Shown in pieces: positions 11,717 through 24,616 of a stretch of DNA of 64,000 nt (its first letter is position 1; every line of letters starts with the position of its first letter). Where the stretch lies: the NCBI RefSeq assembly GCF_029227915.1, contig NC_079880.1, positions 14,156,001-14,220,000 on the forward strand, written 5' to 3'. The notes beneath the pieces are model-generated. The model was not told the origin of the DNA. It did not search any database and saw nothing but the letters and a program-made list of their open reading frames with translations. A program made the translations under genes and the position numbers. Source of the DNA: Hydractinia symbiolongicarpus. Taxonomy: Eukaryota > Cnidaria > Hydrozoa > Anthoathecata > Hydractiniidae.

Positions 11717-11965
11717 ATGTATCTTAAAAGTTTGTTTCTTATTTTGATAATGGCACAAATAAGCCAATCAAGACCAAATAAAACCTTACGCGCTTTAAAA
11801 ACATACATTAATGCTGAGAATACGCAAATAGCTTTGATGTCATCTTCGTGCAAGAGTGAATGCGATGGTGAATATGTTATGTGCATCAATGCAAGTCAAA
11901 ATGTTATGGATTACATTGGATGGATAAATGGAAAAGCAAATGTCATTCATCATGTTGAGTATTGA
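11717..11965 (+). CDS. Frameshifted array peptide, 82 residues, unit 11
   Basis: It has Phe27Leu and the frameshifted tail WINGKAN. The leader reads ACATTCAAG instead of ACAGTCAAG. Unit 24, exactly 13 units downstream, shares all three marks and the following spacer variants (CTATATATTAATTC and ATTATAAAAT). Confidence 0.58.
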   Translation: MYLKSLFLILIMAQISQSRPNKTLRALKTYINAENTQIALMSSSCKSECDGEYVMCINASQNVMDYIGWINGKANVIHHVEY

Positions 11966-12713
11966 TTATCCAGTACTTTTATCTTCCATGTAGCCGTTAA
12001 AACAAATCCGCTTGATTTACACGTATTGTATATAATGATTCTATATATTAATTCTGTATATAATTTGTACATAATCAGTTTGTATATATTGGTTTATTTT
12101 TGACGTTGTATGTATTTATTTAAATGTAAATTTGTTAATAGAAAGAATTTATCTTGTATAATTATAAAATACCAAACAAATTATCAAACATTACTGCAGA
12201 AAGCATTTCTTTCAATCTCACTCTCTTTGCTTTTTTTTAATGCCGTAAGTTTCTTCAATGCATTAATAATGTAAGTTATGAAAAAGTTAAAATTTATAGC
12301 ATAAAACGTTATCTCATATTTTGGCGCACAATAATTCCAGATAAATTAGGATAATTTCGCCTAAATCACTTCACTTTTTCGAACCCTTTGATGATCAGAA
12401 GACCATAAACGTTCTTTTAATGGTTATTTTATTTTTTGTGTTCTTCGCATTCAACATTAACCAAATTTATCAACGTTCAAAAGTGTGCCATCTAATCTTT
12501 TTTACTTTCTGTTATAATGTTACACAACTTTAGAAGGATTTATATTACATAATTATATAGAAATGCTATCATTTTTGAGATGCCCGTAAAAAAAACCCAT
12601 GTTAACAAGGTGCAAAGCCACCTTTTTGACAAGTTCAATATGTGAAACACCTATTTAAACGAGAAAAAAGATTTTTAACCAATTTACTTTGAATACTCTA
12701 CAATACAGTCAAG

Positions 12714-12956
12714 ATGTATCTTAAAAGTTTGTTTCTTATTTTGATAATGGCACAAATAAGCCAATCAAGACCAAATAACACCTTACGCGCTTTTAAAACA
12801 TACATTAATGCTGAGAATACGCAAATAGCTTTGATGTCATCTTCGTGCAAGAGTGAATGCGATGGTGAATATGTTATGTGCATCAATGCAAGTCAAAATG
12901 TTATGGATTACATTGGATGCCTAGAATCGAAAAGCAAATGTCATTCATCATGTTGA
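12714..12956 (+). CDS. Secreted six-cysteine peptide, array unit 12
   Basis: All six cysteines are present. The only protein change is Lys22Asn, which still leaves a sequon (NNT). Confidence 0.86.
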   Translation: MYLKSLFLILIMAQISQSRPNNTLRAFKTYINAENTQIALMSSSCKSECDGEYVMCINASQNVMDYIGCLESKSKCHSSC

Positions 12957-13711
12957 GTATTGATTATCCAGTACTTTTATCTTCCATGTAGCCGTTAAAA
13001 CAAATCCGCTTGATTTACACGTATTGTATATAATGATTCTATATTCTAATTCTGTATATAATTTGTACATAATCACTTTGTATATATTGGTTTATTTTTG
13101 ACGTTGTATGTATTCATTTAAATGTAAATTTGTTAATAGAAAGAATTTATCTTGTATAATAATAAAATACCAAACAAATTATCAAACATTACTGCAGAAA
13201 GCATTCCTTTCATTTTCACTCTCCTTGCTTTTTTTTAATGCCGTAGGTTTTTTCAATGGATTAATAATGTAAGTTATGAAAAAGTTAAAATTTATAGCAT
13301 AAAACGTTATCTCATATTTTGGCGCACAATAATTCCAGATAAATTAGGATAATTTCGCCTAAATCACTTCACTTTTTTGAACCCTTTGATGATCAGAAAA
13401 CCATAAACGTTCTTTCAATGGTTATTTTATTTTTTGTGTTCTTCGCATTCAATATTAACCAAATTTATCAACGTTCAAAAGTGTGCCATCTAATCTTTTT
13501 TACATTCTGTTATAATGTTACACAACTTTAGAAGGATTTATATTACATAATTATATAGAAATGCTATCATTTTTGAGATGCCCGTAACAAAAACCCATGT
13601 TAACAAGGTGCAAAGCCACCTTTTTGACAATTTCAATATGTGAAACACCTATTTAAACGAGAAAAAAGATTTTTAACCAATTCACTTTGAATACTCTACA
13701 ATACATTCAAG

Positions 13712-13960
13712 ATGTATCTTAAAAGTTTGTTTCTTATTTTGATAATGGCACAAATAAGCCAATCAAGACCAAATAAAACCTTACGCGCTTTAAAAACATA
13801 CATTAATGCTGAGAATACGCAAATAGCTTTGATGTCATCTTCGTGCAAGAGTGAATGCGATGGTGAATATGTTATGTGCATCAATGCAAGTCAAAATGTT
13901 ATGGATTACATTGGATGGATAAATCGAAAAGCAAATGTCATTCATCATGTTGAGTATTGA
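13712..13960 (+). CDS. Frameshifted array peptide, 82 residues, unit 13
   Basis: It has Phe27Leu, the shared frameshift and tail WINRKAN, with the ACATTCAAG leader of units 11 and 24. Its upstream spacer carries the same variants as the spacer before unit 6. Confidence 0.58.
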   Translation: MYLKSLFLILIMAQISQSRPNKTLRALKTYINAENTQIALMSSSCKSECDGEYVMCINASQNVMDYIGWINRKANVIHHVEY

Positions 13961-14709
13961 TTATCCAGTACTTTTATCTTCCATGTAGCCGTTAAAACAA
14001 ATCCGCTTGATTTACACGTATTGTATATAATGATTCTATATTTTAATTCTGTATATAATTTGTACATAATCAGTTTGTATATATTGGTTTATATTTGACG
14101 TTGTATGTATTTATTTAAATGTAAATTTGTTAATAGAAAGAATTTATCTTGTATAATAATAAAATACCAAACAAATTATCAAACATTACTGCAGAAAGCA
14201 TTTCTTTCAATCTCACTCTCTTTGCTTTTTTTTAATGCCGTAAGTTTCTTCAATGCATTAATAATGTAAGTTATGAAAAAGTTAAAATTTATAGCATAAA
14301 ACGTTATCTCATATTTTGGCGCACAATAAATCCAGATAAATTAGGATAATTTCGCCTAAATCACTTCACTTTTTTGAACCCTTTGATGATCAGAAGACCA
14401 TAAACGTTCTTTTAATGGTTATTTTATTTTTTGTGTTCTTCGCATTCAACATTAACCAAATTTATCAACGTTCAAAAGTGTGCCATCTAATCTTTTTTAC
14501 TTTCTGTTATAATGTTACACAACTTTAGAAGGATTTATATTACATAATTATATAGAAATGCTATCATTTTTGAGATGCCCGTAACAAAAACCCATGTTAA
14601 CAAGGTGCAAAGCCACCTTTTTTGACAAGTTCAATATGTGAAACACCTATTTAAACGAGAAAAAAGATTTTTAACCAATTCACTTTGAATACTCTACAAT
14701 ACAGTCAAG

Positions 14710-14958
14710 ATGTATCTTAAAAGTTTGTTTCTTATTTTGATAATGGCACAAATAAGCCAATCAAGACCAAATAAAACCTTACGCGCTTTTAAAACATACA
14801 TTAATGCTGAGAATACGCAAATAGCTTTGATGTCATCTTCGTGCAAGAGTGAATGCGATGGTAAATATGTTATGTGCATCAATGCAAGTCAAAATGTTAT
14901 GGATTACATTGGATGGATAAATCGAAAAGCAAATGTCATTCATCATGTTGAGTATTGA
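14710..14958 (+). CDS. Frameshifted array peptide, 82 residues, unit 14
   Basis: It combines Glu52Lys, otherwise seen only in unit 0, with the frameshifted tail WINRKAN. This mix of markers suggests exchange between units. Confidence 0.58.
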   Translation: MYLKSLFLILIMAQISQSRPNKTLRAFKTYINAENTQIALMSSSCKSECDGKYVMCINASQNVMDYIGWINRKANVIHHVEY

Positions 14959-15706
14959 TTATCCAGTACTTTTATCTTCCATGTAGCCGTTAAAACAAAT
15001 CCGCTTGATTTACACGTATTGTATATAATGATTCTATATTTTAATTCTGTATATAATTTGTACATAATCAGTTTGTATATATTGGTTTATTTTTGACGTT
15101 GTATGTATTTATTTAAATGTAAATTTGTTAATAGAAAGAATTTATCTTGTATAATAATAAAATACCAAACAAATTATCAAACATTACTGCAGAAAGCATT
15201 TCTTTCAATCTCACCCTCTTTGCTTTTTTTTAATGCCGTAAGTTTCTTCAATGCATTAATAATGTAAGTTATGAAAAAGTTAAAATTTATAGCATAAAAC
15301 GTTATCTCATATTTTGGCGCACAATAATTCCAGATAAATTAGGATAATTTCGCATAAATCACTTCACTTTTTTGAACCCTTTGATGATCAGAAGACCATA
15401 AACGTTCTTTTAATGGTTATTTTATTTTTTGTGTTCTTCGCATTCAATATTAACCAAATTTATCAACGTTCAAAAGTGTGCCATCTAATCTTTTTTACTT
15501 TCTGTTACAATGTTACACAACTTTAGAAGGATTTATATTACATAATTATATAGAAATGCTATCATTTTTGAGATGCCCGTAAAAAAAAACCATGTTAACA
15601 AGGTGCAAAGCCACCTTTTTGACAAGTTCAATATGTGAAACACCTATTTAAACGAGAAAAAAGATTTTTAACCAATTTACTTTGAATACTCTACAATACA
15701 GTCAAG

Positions 15707-15949
15707 ATGTATCTTAAAAGTTTGTTTCTTATTTTGATAATGGCACAAATAAGCCAATCAAGACCAAATAACACCTTACGCGCTTTTAAAACATACATTA
15801 ATGCTGAGAATACGCAAATAGCTTTGATGTCATCTTCGTGCAAGAGTGAATGCGATGGTGAATATGTTATGTGCATCAATGCAAGTCAAAATGTTATGGA
15901 TTATATTGGATGCCTAGAATCGAAAAGCAAATGTCATTCATCATGTTGA
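15707..15949 (+). CDS. Secreted six-cysteine peptide, array unit 15
   Basis: All six cysteines are present, with Lys22Asn only. The poly-A run in the promoter is longer than in its neighbours. Confidence 0.86.
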   Translation: MYLKSLFLILIMAQISQSRPNNTLRAFKTYINAENTQIALMSSSCKSECDGEYVMCINASQNVMDYIGCLESKSKCHSSC

Positions 15950-16703
15950 GTATTGATTATCCAGTACTTTTATCTTCCATGTAGCCGTAAAAATAAATCC
16001 GCTTGATTTACACGTATTGTATATAATGATTCTATATTTTAATTCTGTATATAATTTGTACATAGTCACTCTGTATATATTGGTTTATTTTTGGCGTTGT
16101 ATGTATTTATTTAAATGTAAATTTTTTAATAGAAAGAATTTATCTTGTATAATAATAAAATATCAAACAAATTATCAAACATTACTGCAGAAAGCATTTC
16201 TTTCATTCTCACTCTCTTTGCTTTTTTTTAATGCCGTAAGTTTCTTCAATGCATTAATAATGTAAGTTATGAAAAAGTTAAAATTTATAGCATAAAACGT
16301 TATCTCATATTTTGGCGCACAATAATTCCACATAAATTAGGATAATTTCGCCTAAATCACTTCATTTTTTTGAACCCTTTGATGATCAGAAGACCATAAA
16401 CGTTCTTTTAATGGTTATTTTATTTTTTGTGTTCTTCGCACTCAACATTAACCAAATTTATCAACATTCAAAAGTGTGCCATCTAATCTTTTATACTTTC
16501 TGTTATAATGTTACACAACTTTAGAAGGATTTACAATACATAATTATATAGACATGCTACAATTTTTGAGAACTCCGTAAAAAAACCCATGTTAACAAGG
16601 TGCAAAGCTACCTTGTTGAGAAGTTCAATATGTGAATCACCTACTTAAACGAGAAAAAAGATTTTTAACCAATTCACTTTGAATACTCTACAATACAGTC
16701 AAT

Positions 16704-16946
16704 ATGTATCTTAAAAGATTGTTTCTTATTTTGATAATGGCACAAATAAGCCAATCAAGACCAAATAAAACCTTACGCGCTTTTAAAACATACATTAATG
16801 CTGAGAATACGCAAATAGCTTTGATGTCATCTTCGTGCAAGAGTGAATGCGATGGTGAATATGTTATGTGCATCAATGCAAGTCAAAATGTTATGGATTA
16901 TATTGGATGCCTAGAATCGAAAAGCAAATGTCATTCATCATGTTGA
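16704..16946 (+). CDS. Secreted six-cysteine peptide, array unit 16
   Basis: All six cysteines are present. Ser5Arg adds a positive charge to the signal peptide N-region. The leader reads GTCAATATG instead of GTCAAGATG, and the promoter is type A with an intact TTAAAC. Confidence 0.85.
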   Translation: MYLKRLFLILIMAQISQSRPNKTLRAFKTYINAENTQIALMSSSCKSECDGEYVMCINASQNVMDYIGCLESKSKCHSSC

Positions 16947-17700
16947 GTATTGATTATCCAGTACTTTTATCTTCCATGTAGCCATTAAAACAAATCCGCT
17001 TGATTTACACGTATTGTATATAATGATTCTATATTTTAATTCTGTATATAATTTGTACATAATCACTTTGTATATATTGCTTTATTTTTGGCGTTGTATG
17101 TATTTATTTAAATGTAAATTTGTTAATAGAAAGAATTTATCTTGTATACTAATAAAATACCAAACAAATTATCAAACATTACTGCAGAAAGCATTCCTTT
17201 CATTTTCACTCTCTTTGCTTTTTTTTAATGCCGTAAGTTTTTTCAATGGATTAATAATGTAAGTTATGAAAAAGTTACTATTTATAGCATAAAACGTTAT
17301 CCCATACTTTGGCGCACAATAATTCCACATAAATTAGGATAATTTCGCCTAAATCACTTCACTTTTTTGAACCCTTTGATGATCAGAAGACCATAAACGT
17401 TCTTTTAATGGTTATTTTATTTTTTGTGTTCTTCGCACTCAACATTAACCAAACTTATCAACATTTAAAAGTGTGCCATCTAATCTTTTTTACTTTCTGT
17501 TATAATGTTACACAACTTTAGAAGGATTTACAATACATAATTATATAGACATGCTACAATTTTTGAGAACTCCGTAAAAAAACCCATGTTAACAAGGTGC
17601 AAAGCTACCTTGTTGAGAAGTTCAATATGTGAATCACCTACTTGAACGAGAAAAAAGATTTTTAACCAATTCACTTTGAATACTCTACAATACAGTCAAG

Positions 17701-17949
17701 ATGCATCTTAAAAGTTTGTTTCCTATTTTGATAATGGCACAAATAAGCCAATCAAGACCAAATAAAACCTTACGCGCTTTTAAAACATACATTAATGCTG
17801 AGAATACGCAAATAGCTTTGATGTCATCTTCGTGCAAGAGTGAATGCGATGGTGAATATGTTATGTGCATCAATGCAAGTCAAAATGTTATGGATTACAT
17901 TAGATGGATAAATCAAAAAACAAATGTCATTCATCATGTTGAGTATTGA
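17701..17949 (+). CDS. Frameshifted array peptide, 82 residues, unit 17
   Basis: It has His2, Pro8, Arg68 and the frameshifted tail WINQKTN, with the TACTTGAA box. It is the closest relative of unit 4, 12,966 bp (13 units) away. The following spacers share AATGCAAATTTG and TTTTTCGAACC. Confidence 0.55.
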   Translation: MHLKSLFPILIMAQISQSRPNKTLRAFKTYINAENTQIALMSSSCKSECDGEYVMCINASQNVMDYIRWINQKTNVIHHVEY

Positions 17950-18697
17950 TTATCCAGTACTTTTATCTTCCATGTAGCCGTTAAAACAAATCCGCTTGAT
18001 TTACACGTATTGTATATAATGATTCTATATTTTAATTCTGTATATAATTTGTACATAATCAGTTTGTATATATTGGTTTATTTTTGACGTTGTATGTATT
18101 TATTTAAATGCAAATTTGTTAATAGAAAGAATTTATCTTGTATAATAATAAAATACCAAACAAATTATCAAACATTACTGCAGAAAGCATTTCTTTCAAT
18201 CTCACTCTCTTTGCTTTTTTTTAATGCCGTAAGTTTCTTCAATGCATTAATAATGTAAGTTATGAAAAAGTTAAAATTTATAGCATAAAACGTTATCTCA
18301 TATTTTGGCGCACAATAATTCCAGATAAATTAGGATAATTTCGCCTAAATCACTTCACTTTTTCGAACCCTTTGATGATCAGAAGACCATAAACGTTCTT
18401 TTAATGGTTATTTTATTTTTTGTGTTCTTCGCATTCAACATTAACCAAATTTATCAACGTTCAAAAGTGTGCCATCTAATCTTTTTTACTTTCTCTTATA
18501 ATGTTACACAACTTTAGAAGGATTTATATTACATAATTATATAGAAATGCTATCATTTTTGAGATGCCCGTAAAAAAAACCCATGTTAACAAGGTGCAAA
18601 GCCACCTTTTTGACAAGTTCAATATGTGAAACACCTATTTAAACGAGAAAAAAGATTTTTAACCAATTTACTTTGAATACTCTACAATACAGTCAAG

Positions 18698-18940
18698 ATG
18701 TATCTTAAAACTTTGTTTCTTATTTTGATAATGGCACAAATAAGCCAATCAAGACCAAATAACACCTTACGCGCTTTTAAAACATACATTAATGCTGAGA
18801 ATACGCAAATAGCTTTGATGTCATCTTCGTGCAAGAGTGAATGCGATGGTGAATATGTTATGTGCATCAATGCAAGTCAAAATGTTATGGATTACATTGG
18901 ATGCCTAGAATCGAAACGCAAATGTCATTCATCATGTTGA
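18698..18940 (+). CDS. Secreted six-cysteine peptide, array unit 18
   Basis: All six cysteines are present, with Ser5Thr, Lys22Asn and Ser74Arg. The spacer after it has lost about 67 bp at about 18994, so the next unit starts after only 930 bp. Confidence 0.85.
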   Translation: MYLKTLFLILIMAQISQSRPNNTLRAFKTYINAENTQIALMSSSCKSECDGEYVMCINASQNVMDYIGCLESKRKCHSSC

Positions 18941-19627
18941 GTATTGATTATCCAGTACTTTTATCTTCCATGTAGCCGTTAAAACAAATCCGCTTGTATA
19001 TATTGGTTTATTTTTGACGTTGTATGTATTTATTTAAATGTAAATTTGTTAATAGAAAGAATTTATCTTGTATAATGATAAAATACCAAACAAATTATCA
19101 AACATTACTGCAGAAAGCATTCCTTTCATTTGCTCTCTCTTTGCTTTTTTTTAAAGCCGTAAGTTTTTTCAATGGATTAATAATGTAAGTTATGAAAAAG
19201 TTACTATTTATAGCATAAAACGTTATCCCATACTTTGGCGCACAATAATTCCAGATATATTAGGATAATTTCGCCTAAATCACTTCACTTTTTTGAACCC
19301 TTTGATGATCAGAAGACCATAAACGTTCTTTTAATGGTTATTTTATTTTTTGTGTTCTTCGCATTCAATATTAACCAAATTTATCAACGTTCAAAAGTGT
19401 GCCATCTAATCTTTTTTACTTTCTGTTATAATGTTACACAACTTTAGAAGGATTTATACTACATAATTATATAGAAATGCTATCATTTTTGAGATGCCCG
19501 TAAAAAAAACCCATGTTAACAAGGTGCAAAGCCACCTTTTTGACAAGTTCAATATGTGAAACACCTATTTAAACGAGAAAAAAGATTTTTAACCAATTTA
19601 CTTTGAATACTCTACAATACAGTCAAG

Positions 19628-19870
19628 ATGTATCTTAAAAGTTTGTTTCTTATTTTGATAATGGCACAAATAAGCCAATCAAGACCAAATAACACCTTAC
19701 GCGCTTTTAAAACATACATTAATGCTGAGAATACGCAAATAGCTTTGATGTCATCTTCGTGCAAGAGTGAATGCGATGGTGAATATGTTATGTGCATCAA
19801 TGCAAGTCAAAATGTTATGGATTACATTGGATGCCTAGAATCGAAAAGCAAATGTCATTCATCATGTTGA
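19628..19870 (+). CDS. Secreted six-cysteine peptide, array unit 19
   Basis: All six cysteines are present, with Lys22Asn only. It follows the shortened spacer, but its core promoter and hairpin are intact. Confidence 0.86.
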   Translation: MYLKSLFLILIMAQISQSRPNNTLRAFKTYINAENTQIALMSSSCKSECDGEYVMCINASQNVMDYIGCLESKSKCHSSC

Positions 19871-20625
19871 GTATTGATTATCCAGTACTTTTATCTTCCA
19901 TGTAGCCGTTAAAACAAATCCGCTTGATTTACACGTATTGTATATAATGATTCTATATTTTAATTCTGTATATAATTTGTACATAATCAGTTTGTATATA
20001 TTGGTTTATTTTTGACGTTGTATGTATTTATTTAAATGTAAATTTGTTAATAGAAAGAATTTATCTTGTATAATGATAAAATACCAAACAAATTATCAAA
20101 CATTACTGCAGAAAGCATTTCTTTCATTCTCACTCTCTTTGCTTTTTTTTAATGCCGTAAGTGTCTTCAATGCATTAATAATGTAAGTTATGAAAAAGTT
20201 AAAATTTATAGCATAAAACGTTTTCTCATATTTTGGCGCACAATAATTCCACATAAATTAGGATAATTTCGCCCAAATCACTTCACTTTTTTGAACCCTT
20301 TGATGATCAGAAGACCATAAACGTTCTTTTAATGGTTATTTTATTTTTTGTGTTCTTCGCACTCAACATTAACCAAATTTATCAACATTCAAAAGTGTGC
20401 CATCTAATCTTTTTTACTTTCTGTTATAATGTTACACAACTTTAGAAGGATTTATATTACATAATTATATAGAAATGCTATCATTTTTGAGATGCCCGTA
20501 AAAAAAACCCATGTTAACAAGGTGCAAAGCCACCTTTTTGACAAGTTCAATATGTGAAACACCTATTTAAACGAGAAAAAAGATTTTTAACCAATTTACT
20601 TTGAATACTCTACAATACAGTCAAG

Positions 20626-20868
20626 ATGTATCTTAAAACTTTGTTTCTTATTTTGATAATGGCACAAATAAGCCAATCAAGACCAAATAAAACCTTACGC
20701 GCTTTTAAAACATACATTAATGCTGAGAATACGCAAATAGCTTTGATGTCATCTTCGTGCAAGAGTGAATGCGATGGTGAATATGTTATGTGCATCAATG
20801 CAAGTCAAAATGTTATGGATTACATTGGATGCCTAGAATCGAAAAGCAAATGTCATTCATCATGTTGA
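20626..20868 (+). CDS. Secreted six-cysteine peptide, array unit 20
   Basis: Ser5Thr is the only change. The protein is identical to unit 21, and the two preceding spacers share rare variants (GTGTCTTCAATG, CGTTTTCTCAT), so the pair is a recent single-unit duplication. Confidence 0.87.
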   Translation: MYLKTLFLILIMAQISQSRPNKTLRAFKTYINAENTQIALMSSSCKSECDGEYVMCINASQNVMDYIGCLESKSKCHSSC

Positions 20869-21623
20869 GTATTGATTATCCAGTACTTTTATCTTCCATG
20901 TAGCCGTTAAAACAAATCCGCTTGATTTACACGTATTGTATATAATGATTCTATATTTTAATTCTGTATATAATTTGTACATAATCAGTTTGTATATATT
21001 GGTTTATTTTTGACGTTGTATGTATTTATTTAAATGTAAATTTGTTAATAGAAAGAATTTATCTTGTATAATGATAAAATACCAAACAAATTATCAAACA
21101 TTACTGCAGAAAGCATTTCTTTCATTCTCACTCTCTTTGCTTTTTTTTAATGCCGTAAGTGTCTTCAATGCATTAATAATGTAAGTTATGAAAAAGTTAA
21201 AATTTATAGCATAAAACGTTTTCTCATATTTTGGCGCACAATAATTCCACATAAATTAGGATAATTTCGCCCAAATCACTTCACTTTTTTGAACCCTTTG
21301 ATGATCAGAAGACCATAAACGTTCTTTTAATGGTTATTTTATTTTTTGTGTTTTTCGCACTCAACATTAACCAAATTTATCAACATTCAAAAGTGTGCCA
21401 TCTAATCTTTTTTACTTTCTGTTATAATGTTACACAACTTTAGAAGGATTTATATTACATAATTATATAAAAATGCTATCATTTTTGAGATGCCCGTAAA
21501 AAAAACCCATGTTAACAAGGTGCAAAGCCACCTTTTTGACAAGTTCAATATGTGAAACACCTATTTAAACGAGAAAAAAGATTTTTAACCAATTTACTTT
21601 GAATACTCTACAATACAGTCAAG

Positions 21624-21866
21624 ATGTATCTTAAAACTTTGTTTCTTATTTTGATAATGGCACAAATAAGCCAATCAAGACCAAATAAAACCTTACGCGC
21701 TTTTAAAACATACATTAATGCTGAGAATACGCAAATAGCTTTGATGTCATCTTCGTGCAAGAGTGAATGCGATGGTGAATATGTTATGTGCATCAATGCA
21801 AGTCAAAATGTTATGGATTACATTGGATGCCTAGAATCGAAAAGCAAATGTCATTCATCATGTTGA
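21624..21866 (+). CDS. Secreted six-cysteine peptide, array unit 21
   Basis: The protein is identical to unit 20 with all six cysteines. In the promoter TATATAGAAATG has become TATATAAAAATG. Confidence 0.87.
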   Translation: MYLKTLFLILIMAQISQSRPNKTLRAFKTYINAENTQIALMSSSCKSECDGEYVMCINASQNVMDYIGCLESKSKCHSSC

Positions 21867-22621
21867 GTATTGATTATCCAGTACTTTTATCTTCCATGTA
21901 GCCGTTAAAACAAATCCGCTTGATTTACACGTATTGTATATAATGATTCTATATTTTAATTCTGTATATAATTTGTACATAATCAGTTTGTATATATTGG
22001 TTTATTTTTGACGTTGTATGTATTTATTTAAATGTAAATTTGTTAATAGAAAGAATTTATCTTGTATAATGATAAAATACCAAACAAATTATCAAACATT
22101 ACTGCAGAAAGCATTCCTTTCATTTTCACTCTCTTTGCTTTTTTTTAATGCCGTAAGTTTTTTCAATGGATTAATAATGTAAGTTATGAAAAAGTTACTA
22201 TTTATAGCATAAAACGTTATCCCATACTTTGGCGCACAATAATTCCAGATATATTAGGATAATTTCGCCTAAATCACTTCACTTTTTTGAACCCTTTGAT
22301 GATCAGAAGACCATAAACGTTCTTTTAATGGTTATTTTATTTTTTGTGTTCTTCGCATTCAATATTAACCAAACTTATCAACGTTCAAAAGTGTGCCATC
22401 TAATCTTTTTTACTTTCTGTTATAATGTTACACAACTTTAGAAGGATTTATATTACATAATTATATAGAAATGCTATCATTTTTGAGATGCCCGTAAAAA
22501 AAACCCATGTTAACAAGGTGCAAAGCCACCTTTTTGACAAGTTCAATATGTGAAACACCTATTTAAACGAGAAAAAAGATTTTTAACCAATTTACTTTGA
22601 ATACTCTACAATACAGTCAAG

Positions 22622-22870
22622 ATGTATCTTAAAACTTTGTTTCTTATTTTGATAATGGCACAAATAAGCCAATCAAGACCAAATAACATCTTACGCGCTT
22701 TTAAAACATACATTAATGCTGAGAATACGCAAATAGCTTTGATGTCATCTTCGTGCAAGAGTGAATGCGATGGTGAATATGTTATGTGCATCAATGCAAG
22801 TCAAAATGTTATGGATTACATTGGATGGATAAATCGAAAAGCAAATGTCATTCATCATGTTGAGTATTGA
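22622..22870 (+). CDS. Frameshifted array peptide, 82 residues, unit 22
   Basis: It has Ser5Thr, Lys22Asn and Thr23Ile, the last destroying the first sequon, and the frameshifted tail WINRKAN. The front resembles units 18-21 and the tail the frameshifted class, so it looks like a recombinant. Confidence 0.57.
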   Translation: MYLKTLFLILIMAQISQSRPNNILRAFKTYINAENTQIALMSSSCKSECDGEYVMCINASQNVMDYIGWINRKANVIHHVEY

Positions 22871-23619
22871 TTATCCAGTACTTTTATCTTCCATGTAGCC
22901 GTTAAAACAAATCCGCTTGATTTACACGTATTGTATATAATGATTCTATATTTTAATTCTGTATATAATTTGTACATAATCAGTTTGTATATATTGGTTT
23001 ATTTTTGACGTTGTATGTATTTATTTAAATGTAAATTTGTTAATAGAAAGAATTTATCTTGTATAATTATAAAATACCAAACAAATTATCAAACATTACT
23101 GCAGAAAGCATTTCTTTCAATCTCACTCTCTTTGCTTTTTTTTAATGCCGTAAGTTTCTTCAATGCATTAATAATGTAAGTTATGAAAAAGTTAAAATTT
23201 ATAGCATAAAACGTTGTCTCATATTTTGGCGCACAATAATTCCAGATAAATTAGGATAATTTCGCCTAAATCACTTCACTTTTTTGAACCCTTTGATGAT
23301 CAGAAGACCATAAACGTTCTTTTAATGGTTATTTTATTTTTCTTGTTCTTCGCATTCAACATTAACCAAATTTATCAACGTTCAAAAGTGTGCCATCTAA
23401 TCTTTTTTACTTTCTGTTATAATGTTACACAACTTTAGAAGGATTTATATTACATAATTATATAGAAATGCTATCATTTTTGAGATGCCCGTAACAAAAA
23501 CCCATGTTAACAAGGTGCAAAGCCACCTTTTTTGACAAGTTCAATATGTGAAACACCTATTTAAACGAGAAAAAAGATTTTTAACCAATTCACTTTGAAT
23601 ACTCTACAATACAGTCAAG

Positions 23620-23862
23620 ATGTATCTTAAAAGTTTGTTTCTTATTTTGATAATGGCACAAATAAGCCAATCAAGACCAAATAACACCTTACGCGCTTTT
23701 AAAACATACATTAATGCTGAGAATACGCAAATAGCTTTGATGTCATCTTCGTGCAAGAGTGAATGCGATGGTGAATATGTTATGTGCATCAATGCAAGTC
23801 AAAATGTTATGGATTACATTGGATGCCTAGAATCGAAAAGCAAATGTCATTCATCATGTTGA
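23620..23862 (+). CDS. Secreted six-cysteine peptide, array unit 23
   Basis: All six cysteines are present, with Lys22Asn only. The following spacer lacks one A in ATTTAAATG. Confidence 0.86.
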   Translation: MYLKSLFLILIMAQISQSRPNNTLRAFKTYINAENTQIALMSSSCKSECDGEYVMCINASQNVMDYIGCLESKSKCHSSC

Positions 23863-24616
23863 GTATTGATTATCCAGTACTTTTATCTTCCATGTAGCCG
23901 TTAAAACAAATCCGCTTGATTTACACGTATTGTATATAATGATTCTATATTTTAATTCTGTATATAATTTGTACATAATCAGTTTGTATATATTGGTTTA
24001 TTTTTGACGTTGTATGTATTTATTTAATGTAAATTTGTTAATAGAAAGAATTTATCTTGTATAATGATAAAATACCAAACAAATTATCAAACATTACTGC
24101 AGAAAGCATTCCTTTCATTTTCACTCTCTTCGCTTTTTTTTAATGCCGTAAGTTTTTTCAATGGATTAATAATGTAAGTTATGAAAAAGTTACTATTTAT
24201 AGCATAAAACGTTATCCCATACTTTGGCGCACAATAATTCCAGATATATTAGGATAATTTCGCCTAAATCACTTCACTTTTTTGAACCCTTTGATGATCA
24301 GAAGACCATAAACGTTCTTTTAATGGTTATTTTATTTTTTGTGTTCTTCGCATTCAACATTAACCAAATTTATCAACGTTCAAAAGTGTGCCATCTAATC
24401 TTTTTTACTTTCTGTTATAATGTTACACAACTTTAGAAGGATTTATATTACATAATTATATAGAAATGCTATCATTTTTGAGATGCCCGTAACAAAAACC
24501 CATGTTAACAAGGTGCAAAGCCACCTTTTTGACAATTTCAATATGTGAAACACCTATTTAAACGAGAAAAAAGATTTTTAACCAATTCACTTTGAATACT
24601 CTACAATACATTCAAG

